Source: Kallotenue papyrolyticum (GTDB taxonomy: Bacteria > Chloroflexota > Chloroflexia > Chloroflexales > Kallotenuaceae). From it: a stretch of 64,000 nt of DNA. The notes beneath the pieces were generated by a model. It searched no databases and was not told where the DNA came from. It saw only the letters and a list, made by a program, of their open reading frames with translations. The stretch is taken from the NCBI RefSeq assembly GCF_000526415.1, contig NZ_JAGA01000001.1, forward strand, positions 186,001 to 250,000, given 5' to 3'. The position numbers were made by a program, and so were the translations under genes. Below, in pieces: positions 46,503 through 54,283 of this stretch; within the stretch, counting starts at the first letter, position 1; each line of letters begins with the position of its first letter.

Positions 46503-47685
46503 GGCGCTCCTCGATCATGCGCTGTAGGATTGCTTCTAGATCGGCGCAGTGGCGCTGCCAGGAGAAGTGCTCGACCACGCGCTGACGCGCGCGCTGGCCC
46601 AGCGCAGCACGCTCGGGGTGGTGCAGTACGCGTCGGATGGCTGCCGCCAAATCGTCGATATCGCCCTCCTGGAAGAGCGCGCCCTCCTGATCCTCGCGGA
46701 TGATCGCGTTGAGCGGTGGAATGCGCGCCGTAACCACCGGCAGCGCCATGGCCATATACTCGTAGATCTTGAGCGGCGACCAGAAAAAGCCTGCCGCGCG
46801 CAGCGCCGGGTGGCGCGCCGTGTTGAAGGGCGCCACGCCTACGGCTGCCAGCGCCAGGTAGTGCGGCACGCGCTCGTGCGGCACGCTGCCGGCAAAGGTG
46901 ATGTGCTGGTGCCAGCGTCCGGCCAACCGTTCGGCCGCGGCGCGCTCCGGTCCGTCACCCAGTAGCAGGAGCTGCAGGTCCTCGCCGGCGTCCAGCAGGC
47001 GCAGCCCGGCGACAATCAAATCCTGCACGCCATGCCAGGCGCGGAAGGAGCCCAGAAACACCACGATCGGTCGCTGCGGCGGAATGCCCAGCTCGACACG
47101 CAGCGCTTCGGCATGACCCCTCAGGGCCGGGTCGAAGCGTTCGACATTCGCGCCCCAGGGCAGTTCAACAATCTTACCGCGCGCGATCTCCGGAGGTACC
47201 GTGCTCTGCAGCGGTGTGACAATGCGGCTGGCCATGCGGCACTGTGCCAGCGCCCAGCGTTGAAAGGGGCGTCCCAGGCGGTCGTCCAGGCGGCGTTTGA
47301 AGACCTCCGGCGGATCGACGATCAACGCGTTGACTTCGAGCAGCACCGGAATGCCCTGACGAGCTGCGGCCAACACGCCCGCGCCGGCGAAGTTGTAGTA
47401 GCGCTCCATGACGACATCCGGCTGCAGGCGCCGCATCAGCCTTGCCACGGCGCCATAGCCCAACAACGAGAGACTTTTCGGTAGGTCGAGGTAGTGGAGC
47501 GTAAACGCATCCAACGCGACGCGCTCGGGCCGTGCCAGGGTCGCCAGCCGGCGGCGCGGATGGTGCGCCAGCACATGCACGTCGTGACTACGGCGCGCCA
47601 GACCGTGGGCGACTTCGTAGGTATGCGTTGAACCACCGTATGCGCCCGGCACGGTGATGCCGCTCGCGACATACAGGATTCTCAC
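46495..47685 (-). CDS. GT4 family glycosyltransferase (GTG start)
   Basis: 396 aa, starting with GTG at 47685 within the 4-nt overlap GTGA with the preceding gene. GT-B fold: RILYVASGITVPGAYGGSTHTYEVAHGLARRSHDVHVLAHHP at the N-terminus (landmark AYGGSTHTYEV) and, in the C-terminal half, FLGSFRAWHGVQDLIVAG near 225 and the donor-site segment SPLKIYEYMAMALPVV near 325. Probably works with its neighbour on the same glycan. Confidence 0.85.
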   Translation of the reverse strand: MRILYVASGITVPGAYGGSTHTYEVAHGLARRSHDVHVLAHHPRRRLATLARPERVALDAFTLHYLDLPKSLSLLGYGAVARLMRRLQPDVVMERYYNFAGAGVLAAARQGIPVLLEVNALIVDPPEVFKRRLDDRLGRPFQRWALAQCRMASRIVTPLQSTVPPEIARGKIVELPWGANVERFDPALRGHAEALRVELGIPPQRPIVVFLGSFRAWHGVQDLIVAGLRLLDAGEDLQLLLLGDGPERAAAERLAGRWHQHITFAGSVPHERVPHYLALAAVGVAPFNTARHPALRAAGFFWSPLKIYEYMAMALPVVTARIPPLNAIIREDQEGALFQEGDIDDLAAAIRRVLHHPERAALGQRARQRVVEHFSWQRHCADLEAILQRMIEERRG

Positions 47686-47924
47686 AGCCGTTCGTAACGC
47701 TCCAGATCGAGGGCAATCATCAGTGAGCCAGGAGCAGTATCGTGGACCGCGCGGCGGGCGCGCTCCAGCTCCTGGTCGTCCAGGCCAACCAGCAGCGTCG
47801 TATTGCCGCGCCGTAGAAACCCGCCGGTGCTGGCCAGGCGTGTCACGCGGAAGCCCTGGGCCACCAGGCCATCCACGGCGGCATCCGCTTTGGCATCGTC
47901 GATCACAAAGACTGCGAGTTTCAT
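47682..47924 (-). CDS. Cyclic-di-AMP receptor family protein (DarA/PstA-like, DUF970)
   Basis: 80-residue PII-like protein: MKLAVFVIDDAKADAAVDGLVAQ, then the highly conserved RVTRLASTGGFLRRGNTTLLVG (landmark STGGFLRRGNTTLL) that lines the c-di-AMP site. Canonical DarA proteins are about 110 aa; this one is shorter after the second strand. The start at 47924 follows GGAG. Its stop overlaps the first glycosyltransferase, so a second-messenger receptor is translationally coupled to two glycosyltransferases. Confidence 0.88.
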   Translation of the reverse strand: MKLAVFVIDDAKADAAVDGLVAQGFRVTRLASTGGFLRRGNTTLLVGLDDQELERARRAVHDTAPGSLMIALDLERYERL

Positions 47925-47952
47925 AGTTCTCCGTTGTGCTGCCTTGGCGCGG

Positions 47953-47981
47953 ATTATACGGCTGGCCGTGGCCAGCGTCAA
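47953..47981 (-). promoter_or_regulatory. Promoter of c-di-AMP receptor operon
   Basis: Minus strand TTGACG (47976-47981), 17 bp, TATAAT (47953-47958): near-consensus, and back-to-back with the tRNA-Lys promoter. Confidence 0.8.
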
Positions 47982-47990
47982 TCGGGCCGG

Positions 47991-48019
47991 TTGCGTCGCG
48001 GGCCATAAAAGGGTATAAT
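47991..48019 (+). promoter_or_regulatory. Promoter of tRNA-Lys
   Basis: TTGCGT (47991-47996), 17 bp, TATAAT (48014-48019), 15 bp before the mature tRNA end. Confidence 0.75.
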
Positions 48020-48034
48020 GTCAACGTTGCGGTT

Positions 48035-48110
48035 GGGCCGGTAGCTCAGTCGGTAGAGCAGCGGCCTTTTAAGCCGAGTGTCGTGGGTTCGAGTCCCACC
48101 CGGCCCACCA
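48035..48110 (+). tRNA. tRNA-Lys (anticodon TTT)
   Basis: Cloverleaf folds: acceptor GGGCCGG / CCGGCCC (7 bp), D arm with GCTC/GAGC, anticodon loop CTTTTAA with TTT, T arm GTGGG-TTCGAGT-CCCAC, and an encoded CCA end. One mismatch (G27-A43) closes the anticodon stem. Confidence 0.95.
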
Positions 48111-48113
48111 GGA

Positions 48114-48145
48114 ACAACGGGCGTAGTGTAAACTACGCCCGTTGT
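48114..48145 (+). terminator. Perfect 14-bp hairpin after tRNA-Lys
   Basis: ACAACGGGCGTAGT-GTAA-ACTACGCCCGTTGT, starting 3 nt past the tRNA CCA. There is no U-run, so processing or termination is likely but unproven. Confidence 0.55.
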
Positions 48146-48236
48146 ACTTGCCACGCGTCAGGATCGATTGCCGATGCCCGGCGCGCGCCACGGACCGGTC
48201 CACGCGCACGAGGGTCGCAGCGCGGCCCTGCTGCCG

Positions 48237-49349
48237 TCACGGCGCTTCGACCGCTGGACGTAGGACAGAAGGGTGCGCTTGCTGCGCACAAGGGCGCAGC
48301 CGGCGTAGCCCCATGCCGATCCACCACCCCAGCAACGCCCCTAGCACGCCGCCCAGCAGGCCAAGCGGCCAGTAGCTGATCCAGGGTGTGACGCGCAGCC
48401 GCCCATCGCCGCCCAGCAGGCTCCAGAAGAGTGGCGTGGTCAGGCAGAGCACGACGGCGCTGGCCAGTCCGGCGGCAGCGATCAGCCAGCCTTGCGAGCG
48501 CCCCTGCTCACGCCGGCGGCCCAGCCAGAGCGTTAGATCAAACGCCAGCGCCGGCACGATCAGCGGATAGAACCAGCCGCCGTTGTAGTCGAGCACGATC
48601 TGGTCGAAGCCGAAGATCGCCAGGCGGGCCAGCACATATAGACCACCCATCACCGTCGCCGCACCGATGCGCCGCGTCAGCGCCACGCTCAGGGCACAGT
48701 AGCAGGTGGCCAGCAGCGGCCACAGCAGCGGGTAGGTCCAGATCGGGCGGGCCAACACCTCGCGCGAGAGACGATTGCTTTCGTACTCGAATACCAGAAA
48801 GACGCTCACTAGAATGCCGGCGAGCAGCGCCGACCAGAAGGCAACATCGTGCCGGCCGTTCCAGCGCAGGGGACGCAATGCAGCAGCGTGCGCCTCATCA
48901 TCGAGGAAGTAGACGGCACAGACCAGCGCCGAGAGCGTCGCGCCGGCCATGATGTGCAGGTGTGGCGGACTCCACACCGTCAGGTCCAGCCCGAAGGTGG
49001 TGTGCCACCAGGCATCAAAGGGCGCGCCAGAGAAGTTGATCGCATTGGCTGCGACCAGCAGGGTTAGGGCCGCGTTGGCGCGCAGCTTCTCGAAGGGCAG
49101 CCCGGGGCCGCGCAACACCAGCAGCAGCCCGATGCCGGACATGATCAGGGCCACCAGCAGCGAGAAATAGATGCCGTAGTGCGGTGGATACCAGAAGCGA
49201 TCGACGGCGCCTTTGGCGTGTTCGGCGGCATCCCACTGGCCGCTGAAGAACATGGCCCACAACCCCAGGATGTTGAGGACTAGCAGGCTGCGTAGGATCG
49301 GCAGACGATCGGCGCGGAGGAGGGGACGAAACGGCGTGGCGATCTCCAT
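48237..49349 (-). CDS. Conserved multi-pass membrane protein, function unknown
   Basis: 370 aa from the ATG at 49349 (GGAGGA upstream). About nine to ten hydrophobic helices. A conserved-looking segment FDAWWHTTFGLDLTVWSPPHLHI near 120-142 (landmark WSPPHL) carries His and Trp clusters suited to metal or haem binding, but I cannot place the family. Follows the proline-rich ORF by 34 nt on the same strand. Confidence 0.75.
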   Translation of the reverse strand: MEIATPFRPLLRADRLPILRSLLVLNILGLWAMFFSGQWDAAEHAKGAVDRFWYPPHYGIYFSLLVALIMSGIGLLLVLRGPGLPFEKLRANAALTLLVAANAINFSGAPFDAWWHTTFGLDLTVWSPPHLHIMAGATLSALVCAVYFLDDEAHAAALRPLRWNGRHDVAFWSALLAGILVSVFLVFEYESNRLSREVLARPIWTYPLLWPLLATCYCALSVALTRRIGAATVMGGLYVLARLAIFGFDQIVLDYNGGWFYPLIVPALAFDLTLWLGRRREQGRSQGWLIAAAGLASAVVLCLTTPLFWSLLGGDGRLRVTPWISYWPLGLLGGVLGALLGWWIGMGLRRLRPCAQQAHPSVLRPAVEAP

Positions 49350-49383
49350 GGTCGTGATCCTCCCACTCGTGGTCGGGCCCATG

Positions 49384-49566
49384 CTACACCGGTGCCCGCG
49401 CGCCTGTCAACACCGTCCGGTGCTCATGCGGCACAGGCATAGGTGGTGGTGGGCGCGTTGGATCGGGCACCGGCTCCGGCGAAGGCGTTGGATCGGGCGG
49501 CTCCGGCAGCGGATCGGGGATCGGCTGCGGCGGCAGCGGTTGGGGTGGCAGTGGTTGGGGTGTCAT
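49384..49566 (-). CDS. Proline-rich microprotein, possible
   Basis: 60 residues: MTPQPLPPQPLPPQPIPDPL and then more Pro/Glu/Asp repeats, ending HEHRTVLTGARAPV. CAAGGAGGAG stands 3-4 nt before the ATG. Low-complexity, with no signal peptide. It is probably co-transcribed with the following membrane protein, but expression is unproven. Confidence 0.4.
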   Translation of the reverse strand: MTPQPLPPQPLPPQPIPDPLPEPPDPTPSPEPVPDPTRPPPPMPVPHEHRTVLTGARAPV

Positions 49567-49690
49567 CTGCTCCTCCTTGACGACAGGCGTAGTGTTTAAC
49601 ATGCGTGTGCTGCAGATTGTGGACCACGCCTCTGAACACCTGCGTGCGGCACCGCTCGGAGTATCGGCATCGTGAAAGGAGCAACGTGCT

Positions 49691-50656
49691 ATGGCAGTTC
49701 CGTTTGGCATCTTCGTACCGCAGGGTTGGCGCATGGATCTCGTAGAAATCGCGGATCCGATCGAGCAATATGAGGCCATGACACGGGTGGCGCAGCTCGC
49801 CGATCAGATGGGATACGATTCGATCTGGGTCTACGATCACTTCCATACTGTGCCGACGCCGGAACTGGCGACTACCTTCGAATGCTGGACGATCACCGCA
49901 GGGCTGGCGCGCGATACCCGCCGCGTGCGGATTGGCCAGATGGTGACCTGCAACGGCTACCGCAATCCGGCCCTGCTGGCGAAAATGGCCTCGACCGTAG
50001 ATGTGATGAGCCATGGTCGGCTGTACTTTGGGCTGGGCGCCGGCTGGTACGAGCATGAATGGCGCGCCTATGGCTACGGTTTTCCCGAAACGCCGGTGCG
50101 CATGGGCATGTTCCGCGAGGCCTGCGCGATCATTCACAAGATGTGGACCGAGGAGTATCCCATCTTCCAGGGCAAGTACTACCAGATCGATCGCCCGATC
50201 AACGAGCCCAAGGGCGTACAACAGCCGCATCCGTCCTTTTGGATCGGTGGTGGTGGCGAGCGGGTGACCCTGCGGTTGGTAGCGCGTTACGCCAACGCAG
50301 CCAACTTCGGCGGTGGTGATCCCGAGGTGATCCGCCAGAAGTGCGCGGTGTTGCGGCGCCATTGCGAGGAGCTGGGCCGCAACTACGACGAGATCATCCG
50401 CTCGACCAGCATCAACGTGCATCTGATCGCGCCCGGCGACGATGCGGAGCGCGCCACGGCTCAGGCGCGCGGGCAGACCAGCTTCGAAGACTATCGCCGT
50501 TCCTTCTGGGTGGGCACGCCGGAGCAGATTGCCGAGCGGCTACAGCCGGTGCTGGAGGCGGGCGCGAACTATATCATCGTGTACCTGCCGCGTGTGGCCT
50601 ACGATCCCGAACCGGTGCGCATCTTTGCGCGCGAGGTCATGCCTCGCCTTCGTTGA
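49691..50656 (+). CDS. LLM-class (luciferase-like) F420-dependent oxidoreductase
   Basis: 321-residue bacterial luciferase-like TIM barrel. Landmarks: FGIFVPQGWRMDL, GYDSIWVYDHFHTVP near 40-55, IGQMVTCNGYRNPALLAKMASTVDVMSHGRLYFGLGAGWYEHEW (landmark GRLYFGLGAGWYEHE), and HPSFWIGGGGERVTLRLVARYA near 178-198. Residues around the beta-hairpin fit F420 rather than FMN for many members. AAAGGAG precedes the ATG. Substrate unknown. Confidence 0.88.
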   Translation: MAVPFGIFVPQGWRMDLVEIADPIEQYEAMTRVAQLADQMGYDSIWVYDHFHTVPTPELATTFECWTITAGLARDTRRVRIGQMVTCNGYRNPALLAKMASTVDVMSHGRLYFGLGAGWYEHEWRAYGYGFPETPVRMGMFREACAIIHKMWTEEYPIFQGKYYQIDRPINEPKGVQQPHPSFWIGGGGERVTLRLVARYANAANFGGGDPEVIRQKCAVLRRHCEELGRNYDEIIRSTSINVHLIAPGDDAERATAQARGQTSFEDYRRSFWVGTPEQIAERLQPVLEAGANYIIVYLPRVAYDPEPVRIFAREVMPRLR

Positions 50657-50684
50657 TTGTCTCCGCGGGGCCGTTCTCCTCTGG

Positions 50685-50724
50685 GGGCGATGAGTCTCTG
50701 GCAACGACTCATCGCCCTTCTTCT
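50685..50724 (+). terminator. Terminator of LLM gene
   Basis: Perfect 12-bp stem GGGCGATGAGTC / GACTCATCGCCC, then TTCTTCT; between convergent genes. Confidence 0.6.
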
Positions 50725-50741
50725 GCCGGCTGGTTCGATTG

Positions 50742-50759
50742 CCGATAATCATTGTTCTC
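50742..50759. repeat. 18-bp sequence shared with 62424-62441
   Basis: CCGATAATCATTGTTCTC here and at 62424, with a further CAC one base on. Both lie in intergenic space beside oligosaccharide-cluster genes; GATAAT-C-ATTGTT resembles a metalloregulator-type half-site pair. Confidence 0.6.
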
Positions 50760-52887
50760 ACACACTGCTGCGATCAACACCACCCTCAGCATCGACGCCG
50801 GTGACCGGCAACGGCGGCAACCCGAGCCAGTGCCGGACATCAGGTGGCAGCGCATCCGCGCCGATGATCGCGACCAGGCGCTGCAGATCGTCGTAGCCCT
50901 GCTCCCAAAGGATCCGATAGTCTCCAGTGTCATACGTAGCGAGTTCGGCATCGATGGCATCGCCGCGCGCATAGGCGGCGCGCTGCTGGCGCAGCCAGGT
51001 CAGCGCAGCATCATAGCGCATCAGCAGGGCATCATAGCGGCGCAGGTTTACGTCGATCTCGCTGCGGCGTGATTGGGCCAGCCAGAGCTGCTCGAACTCC
51101 CGCCGCATGGGCGGTAGTTGGTCGCGCAGGCGTTGCAGCGCGGCGATCAGCGTATCAAGCCGGGCGATCCCCTCGGGCGTCGGCGGTCCACCGGCGAGCT
51201 CGCGCAGCGCTGTCCGGATCTGCTGGCCGATCCGTACTTTGCTGCCGGCATAGATCAGCTGGCGGGCGGCAAACGCCAGTTCTGTCCGCACTGTTGCGTC
51301 GGGGAGGCGCGCCAAGGCCGGCAAGGCAGCGGCTCCGGCCTCGATCAGCTCCTCAAGCGCAGCCGCGGGCAATAGCTGGTTGAGGCGACCGGCCAGCGGA
51401 TCCTGGTACAGGGCGTACACACTTTCCGAGCCGTTGCTACGCGCGAGGCCCGGTTGCTCGACGGCGCGACCCATGCGGCGCAGTGCCGCCACGGCCTGGC
51501 CGGATGCATCGTTGCAGAACAGCACGCCGAACGCCGCATCAAAAGCGGCAGTCGAGGTCGCGCCTCCGCTCCAGGCCATCTCCGCGCCGAAGAGGTAGCT
51601 ATACCAGGAGTGTGAGAGCGGCTGGTAGTGGCCGTAGTCGCCCCAGTCGGTAAGCAGCATGCCGCTCGCGCCGGCAGCAATGCCTTCGCGCACATAGGTG
51701 CGAATGTTGTCGAGCGCGTTGTCGAGCCGTGGGAAGATCGTGTTCCAGGTGGAGGTGCCGGGGCACACGTAAAATGGCCGTCCGGCCTGCGCCAACGTCC
51801 GCAGGGTAGGATAGCTCGGCTGTGCTTCGTAGTTCCAGTCCAGCAGAATAACATCGTGGGGAATGTCGGGCAGCAGCTCTGGATGGTGGTGCAAGACATC
51901 CGCCCAGACCATGATCCGGCGACCATGGCGCGCGGCCAGCTCGCGCAGCCGCAGCAGATGATCGAGATAGAGGCGGCCAACGTTGACGTCCTGACGCTCG
52001 GCCCGCGTACGGCCCCGCGCAAAGTCCCAGGCCTCATCCGAGTCGATGTTGAAGAGCGGCGATGAAAAGGATGGCAGCAGATCGCCATAGAGCTGATCGA
52101 GCAGGCGATAGGTTGCTTCGCTGGGGGTTAGGCTCCAGCGCCAGTCGCTTTCGGCCAGATGCTCATACTCCGGCAGGCTCAGCAGGTGCCGTAGATGGCC
52201 GGTTGACTGCAGGTTGGGCACCAGCTCGATGTGGTGCGCCCGGCACACGGCATCCAGCGCCAGAATATCGTCGCTGGTCAGCGAACCGCAGTTCTGACCG
52301 ATACGGGGATGCGAGGGGAAATGAAACGTGTGCTCGACGTAGAGCTGGAGCTGGTTGATCTTGTAGTGCGCCAGCGTTGCGGCCAGGTGCATGAGCGTCC
52401 CACGACGCGGTACCCGCCCGCGTGAAACATCCAGCATCACGCCGCGGTGCGGCAGGGCCGGCCAGTCGCCGATGGCACAGCCTGGCAGACGACGGCCATG
52501 GACGCGCACCAACTGGATCAGCGTTTGCGTGCCATAGAACAGGCCCGCCTCATCGCGGGCCTCAAGCAGGATGCCGTCTGCGGTGACCATCAGCCGGTAT
52601 GCCTGGGCGGTGTCCGGCAGCGATGGGAGTCCGGAGGACGGTGTCTGCTCGATCAGCCGCAGGTGCAGTGTGTTGCCCGTGTCCTCTTGGTGGGCGCTTT
52701 TGACGATGGTGAAGGGGAGTCCGAGCGCGTCACGCAGTGCCTGCTGACACTGGCGCGCCGTCGCCAGCGTGGCAGGACCAGCCTGGGGAGCGAGCCGAAT
52801 GGTTGTGGCGGCGTCGAGCAGCAGCGCGCCGGGAAGCGGGTCGTAGTGGCGCGGTTGGGGGATCAAAAGCAGCGACGACGAATGCAT
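50758..52887 (-). CDS. Beta-N-acetylhexosaminidase-like GH20 family protein
   Basis: 709 aa, from the ATG at 52887 (AGAGG upstream). An N-terminal domain (to about 150) is followed by a TIM barrel: MLDVSRGRVPRRGTLMHLAATLAHYKINQLQLYVEHTF (landmark MLDVSRGRVP, near 174), LFNIDSDEAWDFARG with the Asp-Glu pair of GH20 near 315, and GTSTWNTIFPRLDN and TDWGDYGHYQPL. The last 230 residues are helical. No signal peptide, so cytoplasmic trimming of imported N-acetyl oligosaccharides is likely. It is divergent from a LacI regulator. Confidence 0.85.
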   Translation of the reverse strand: MHSSSLLLIPQPRHYDPLPGALLLDAATTIRLAPQAGPATLATARQCQQALRDALGLPFTIVKSAHQEDTGNTLHLRLIEQTPSSGLPSLPDTAQAYRLMVTADGILLEARDEAGLFYGTQTLIQLVRVHGRRLPGCAIGDWPALPHRGVMLDVSRGRVPRRGTLMHLAATLAHYKINQLQLYVEHTFHFPSHPRIGQNCGSLTSDDILALDAVCRAHHIELVPNLQSTGHLRHLLSLPEYEHLAESDWRWSLTPSEATYRLLDQLYGDLLPSFSSPLFNIDSDEAWDFARGRTRAERQDVNVGRLYLDHLLRLRELAARHGRRIMVWADVLHHHPELLPDIPHDVILLDWNYEAQPSYPTLRTLAQAGRPFYVCPGTSTWNTIFPRLDNALDNIRTYVREGIAAGASGMLLTDWGDYGHYQPLSHSWYSYLFGAEMAWSGGATSTAAFDAAFGVLFCNDASGQAVAALRRMGRAVEQPGLARSNGSESVYALYQDPLAGRLNQLLPAAALEELIEAGAAALPALARLPDATVRTELAFAARQLIYAGSKVRIGQQIRTALRELAGGPPTPEGIARLDTLIAALQRLRDQLPPMRREFEQLWLAQSRRSEIDVNLRRYDALLMRYDAALTWLRQQRAAYARGDAIDAELATYDTGDYRILWEQGYDDLQRLVAIIGADALPPDVRHWLGLPPLPVTGVDAEGGVDRSSV

Positions 52888-52989
52888 GGCAACCTCTTGA
52901 TCGCTTGACAAGACGACAGGCGAGTGGTGGATATGATCACACACATCGGTGCACTTGTCATCTCGTGCGGGCACACAGCGACCGACTGC

Positions 52990-53032
52990 TTGACATGGCT
53001 GGCGGCTGTGTTTTATAGTGGGAACGCTCCCA
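52990..53032 (+). promoter_or_regulatory. Promoter with LacI-type operator
   Basis: TTGACA (52990-52995), 18 bp, TATAGT (53014-53019), and a LacI-family palindrome TGGGA-ACGC-TCCCA at 53019-53032 directly on the start of transcription, as for self-repression. Confidence 0.75.
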
Positions 53033-53139
53033 ATAACGTTCTGCTCTGCCTACTTCAGATGAACGAGGCTGGGAGTGTCTAGGGATAGAAGCTCAACAGC
53101 CGGGGAGGCTGGAACTGTTCCGCCGGAAGGAGCGCGGAG

Positions 53140-54183
53140 ATGACGATTGAAGAGATCGCTCGCCTGGCGGGGGTCTCCCGGTCAACGGTCTCACGGGTAT
53201 TGAACAGCCACCCCAATGTTCGGCCGCAGGTACGCGCGCGGGTCTTAGCTGTGATCCAGCAACAAGGCTACGTACCGCAGGCGGCTGCGCGCAGTCTGGC
53301 CAGCCGCCGCACGCGCGTGATCGGCCTGGTGATCCCGCATACAGCGGCGCGCATTTTCGATGACCCCTTCTTTGGACCGGTGATTCATAGCATTACCGAA
53401 GCCTGCGCTGCGCTGGGCTACTTTGTGATGCTGGCGATGCTGACGCACGACCGCGAGCCGAGCTTCTATGAGCGCGTTGTGCGTGGGCGGCACTTTGATG
53501 GCATGATCATGCTCTCCAGCGACATCGACGATCCGCTGCTGCCGCTGCTGATGCGCGATCGGCTGCCGTTGGTGCTGTTCGGCAGCCATCCCTATTTTGA
53601 TGAGCTGAGCTGGGTCGATGCCGATCATCGTAGTGGCGTGCGCGAAGCCATCCGCTACCTGGTGGGCTTGGGACACCGCCATATCGCAACGATCACCGGT
53701 CCACTCACCATGCAGTCAGCGCTGGATCGTCGCGATGGCTATAAGCAAGGGTTGCTCGAAGCCGGATTGCCAATTCGCCAGGAGCTGATCGTCGAGGGCG
53801 ACTGGACGCAACAAAGCGGCTATCTCGCGCTGCAGCGCTTGTTGCGCCTGGCTGTGCCGCCGACGGCCGTGTTTGTCGCCAGTGATAGTATGGCTGTTGG
53901 TGCGATGCGCGCGGCAGCGGCGGCCGGCTACCGTGTGCCGGACGACCTGTCGATCATCGGCTTCGACGATTTGCCGTTCGCTGCCTACACCAGTCCGCCG
54001 CTAACCACGATCCATCAGCCGGTTGGCGACATGGGCGCGACCGCCGTGCGCCTGCTGGTCGAATTGATCGAGCAGCGCGCGTCCGCGCCGCAGCAGGTGC
54101 GCCTGCCGACGCGCCTGGTAGTGCGTGAGTCGTGTCGGGTGTGCTGTACCTCGGCGGCTGAAAAAACGGGCGAGTTACGCTGA
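53140..54183 (+). CDS. LacI-family transcriptional regulator
   Basis: 347 aa. N-terminal helix-turn-helix TIEEIARLAGVSRSTVSRVLNSHPNVRPQVRARV (landmark VSRSTVSRVLN), hinge and then a periplasmic-binding-like sugar domain (IGLVIPHTAARIFDDPFFGPV, FVASDSMAVGAMRAAAAAG, IIGFDDLPFAAYTSPPLTTI). Ligand not predicted by sequence. It should bind the palindrome at 53019 in its own promoter and probably controls the SBP-permease-ATPase set that follows, whose first gene starts 101 nt downstream. Confidence 0.93.
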   Translation: MTIEEIARLAGVSRSTVSRVLNSHPNVRPQVRARVLAVIQQQGYVPQAAARSLASRRTRVIGLVIPHTAARIFDDPFFGPVIHSITEACAALGYFVMLAMLTHDREPSFYERVVRGRHFDGMIMLSSDIDDPLLPLLMRDRLPLVLFGSHPYFDELSWVDADHRSGVREAIRYLVGLGHRHIATITGPLTMQSALDRRDGYKQGLLEAGLPIRQELIVEGDWTQQSGYLALQRLLRLAVPPTAVFVASDSMAVGAMRAAAAAGYRVPDDLSIIGFDDLPFAAYTSPPLTTIHQPVGDMGATAVRLLVELIEQRASAPQQVRLPTRLVVRESCRVCCTSAAEKTGELR

Positions 54184-54283
54184 AAGGGGGTGATGGTTCG
54201 CGCGCAGATGGCCTCCATCTGCACCACAAGGCGCTGTCCGTTGTCGATGGTTGGATTCTCAACAGACACACGGAGGTTCGACG

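Noticed and set aside
47682-47981. A longer, 99-aa reading of the c-di-AMP receptor.
   Set aside because: The extra codons cover the TTGACG/TATAAT promoter; the ATG at 47924 has GGAG and gives the family N-terminus.
48114-48145. A second tRNA or pseudo-tRNA after tRNA-Lys.
   Set aside because: It is a simple 14-bp hairpin with a 4-nt loop; no cloverleaf.
52905-52937. TTGACA...TATGAT as a second plus-strand promoter for LacI.
   Set aside because: Spacing is 21 bp, too long; the promoter at 52990 fits better.
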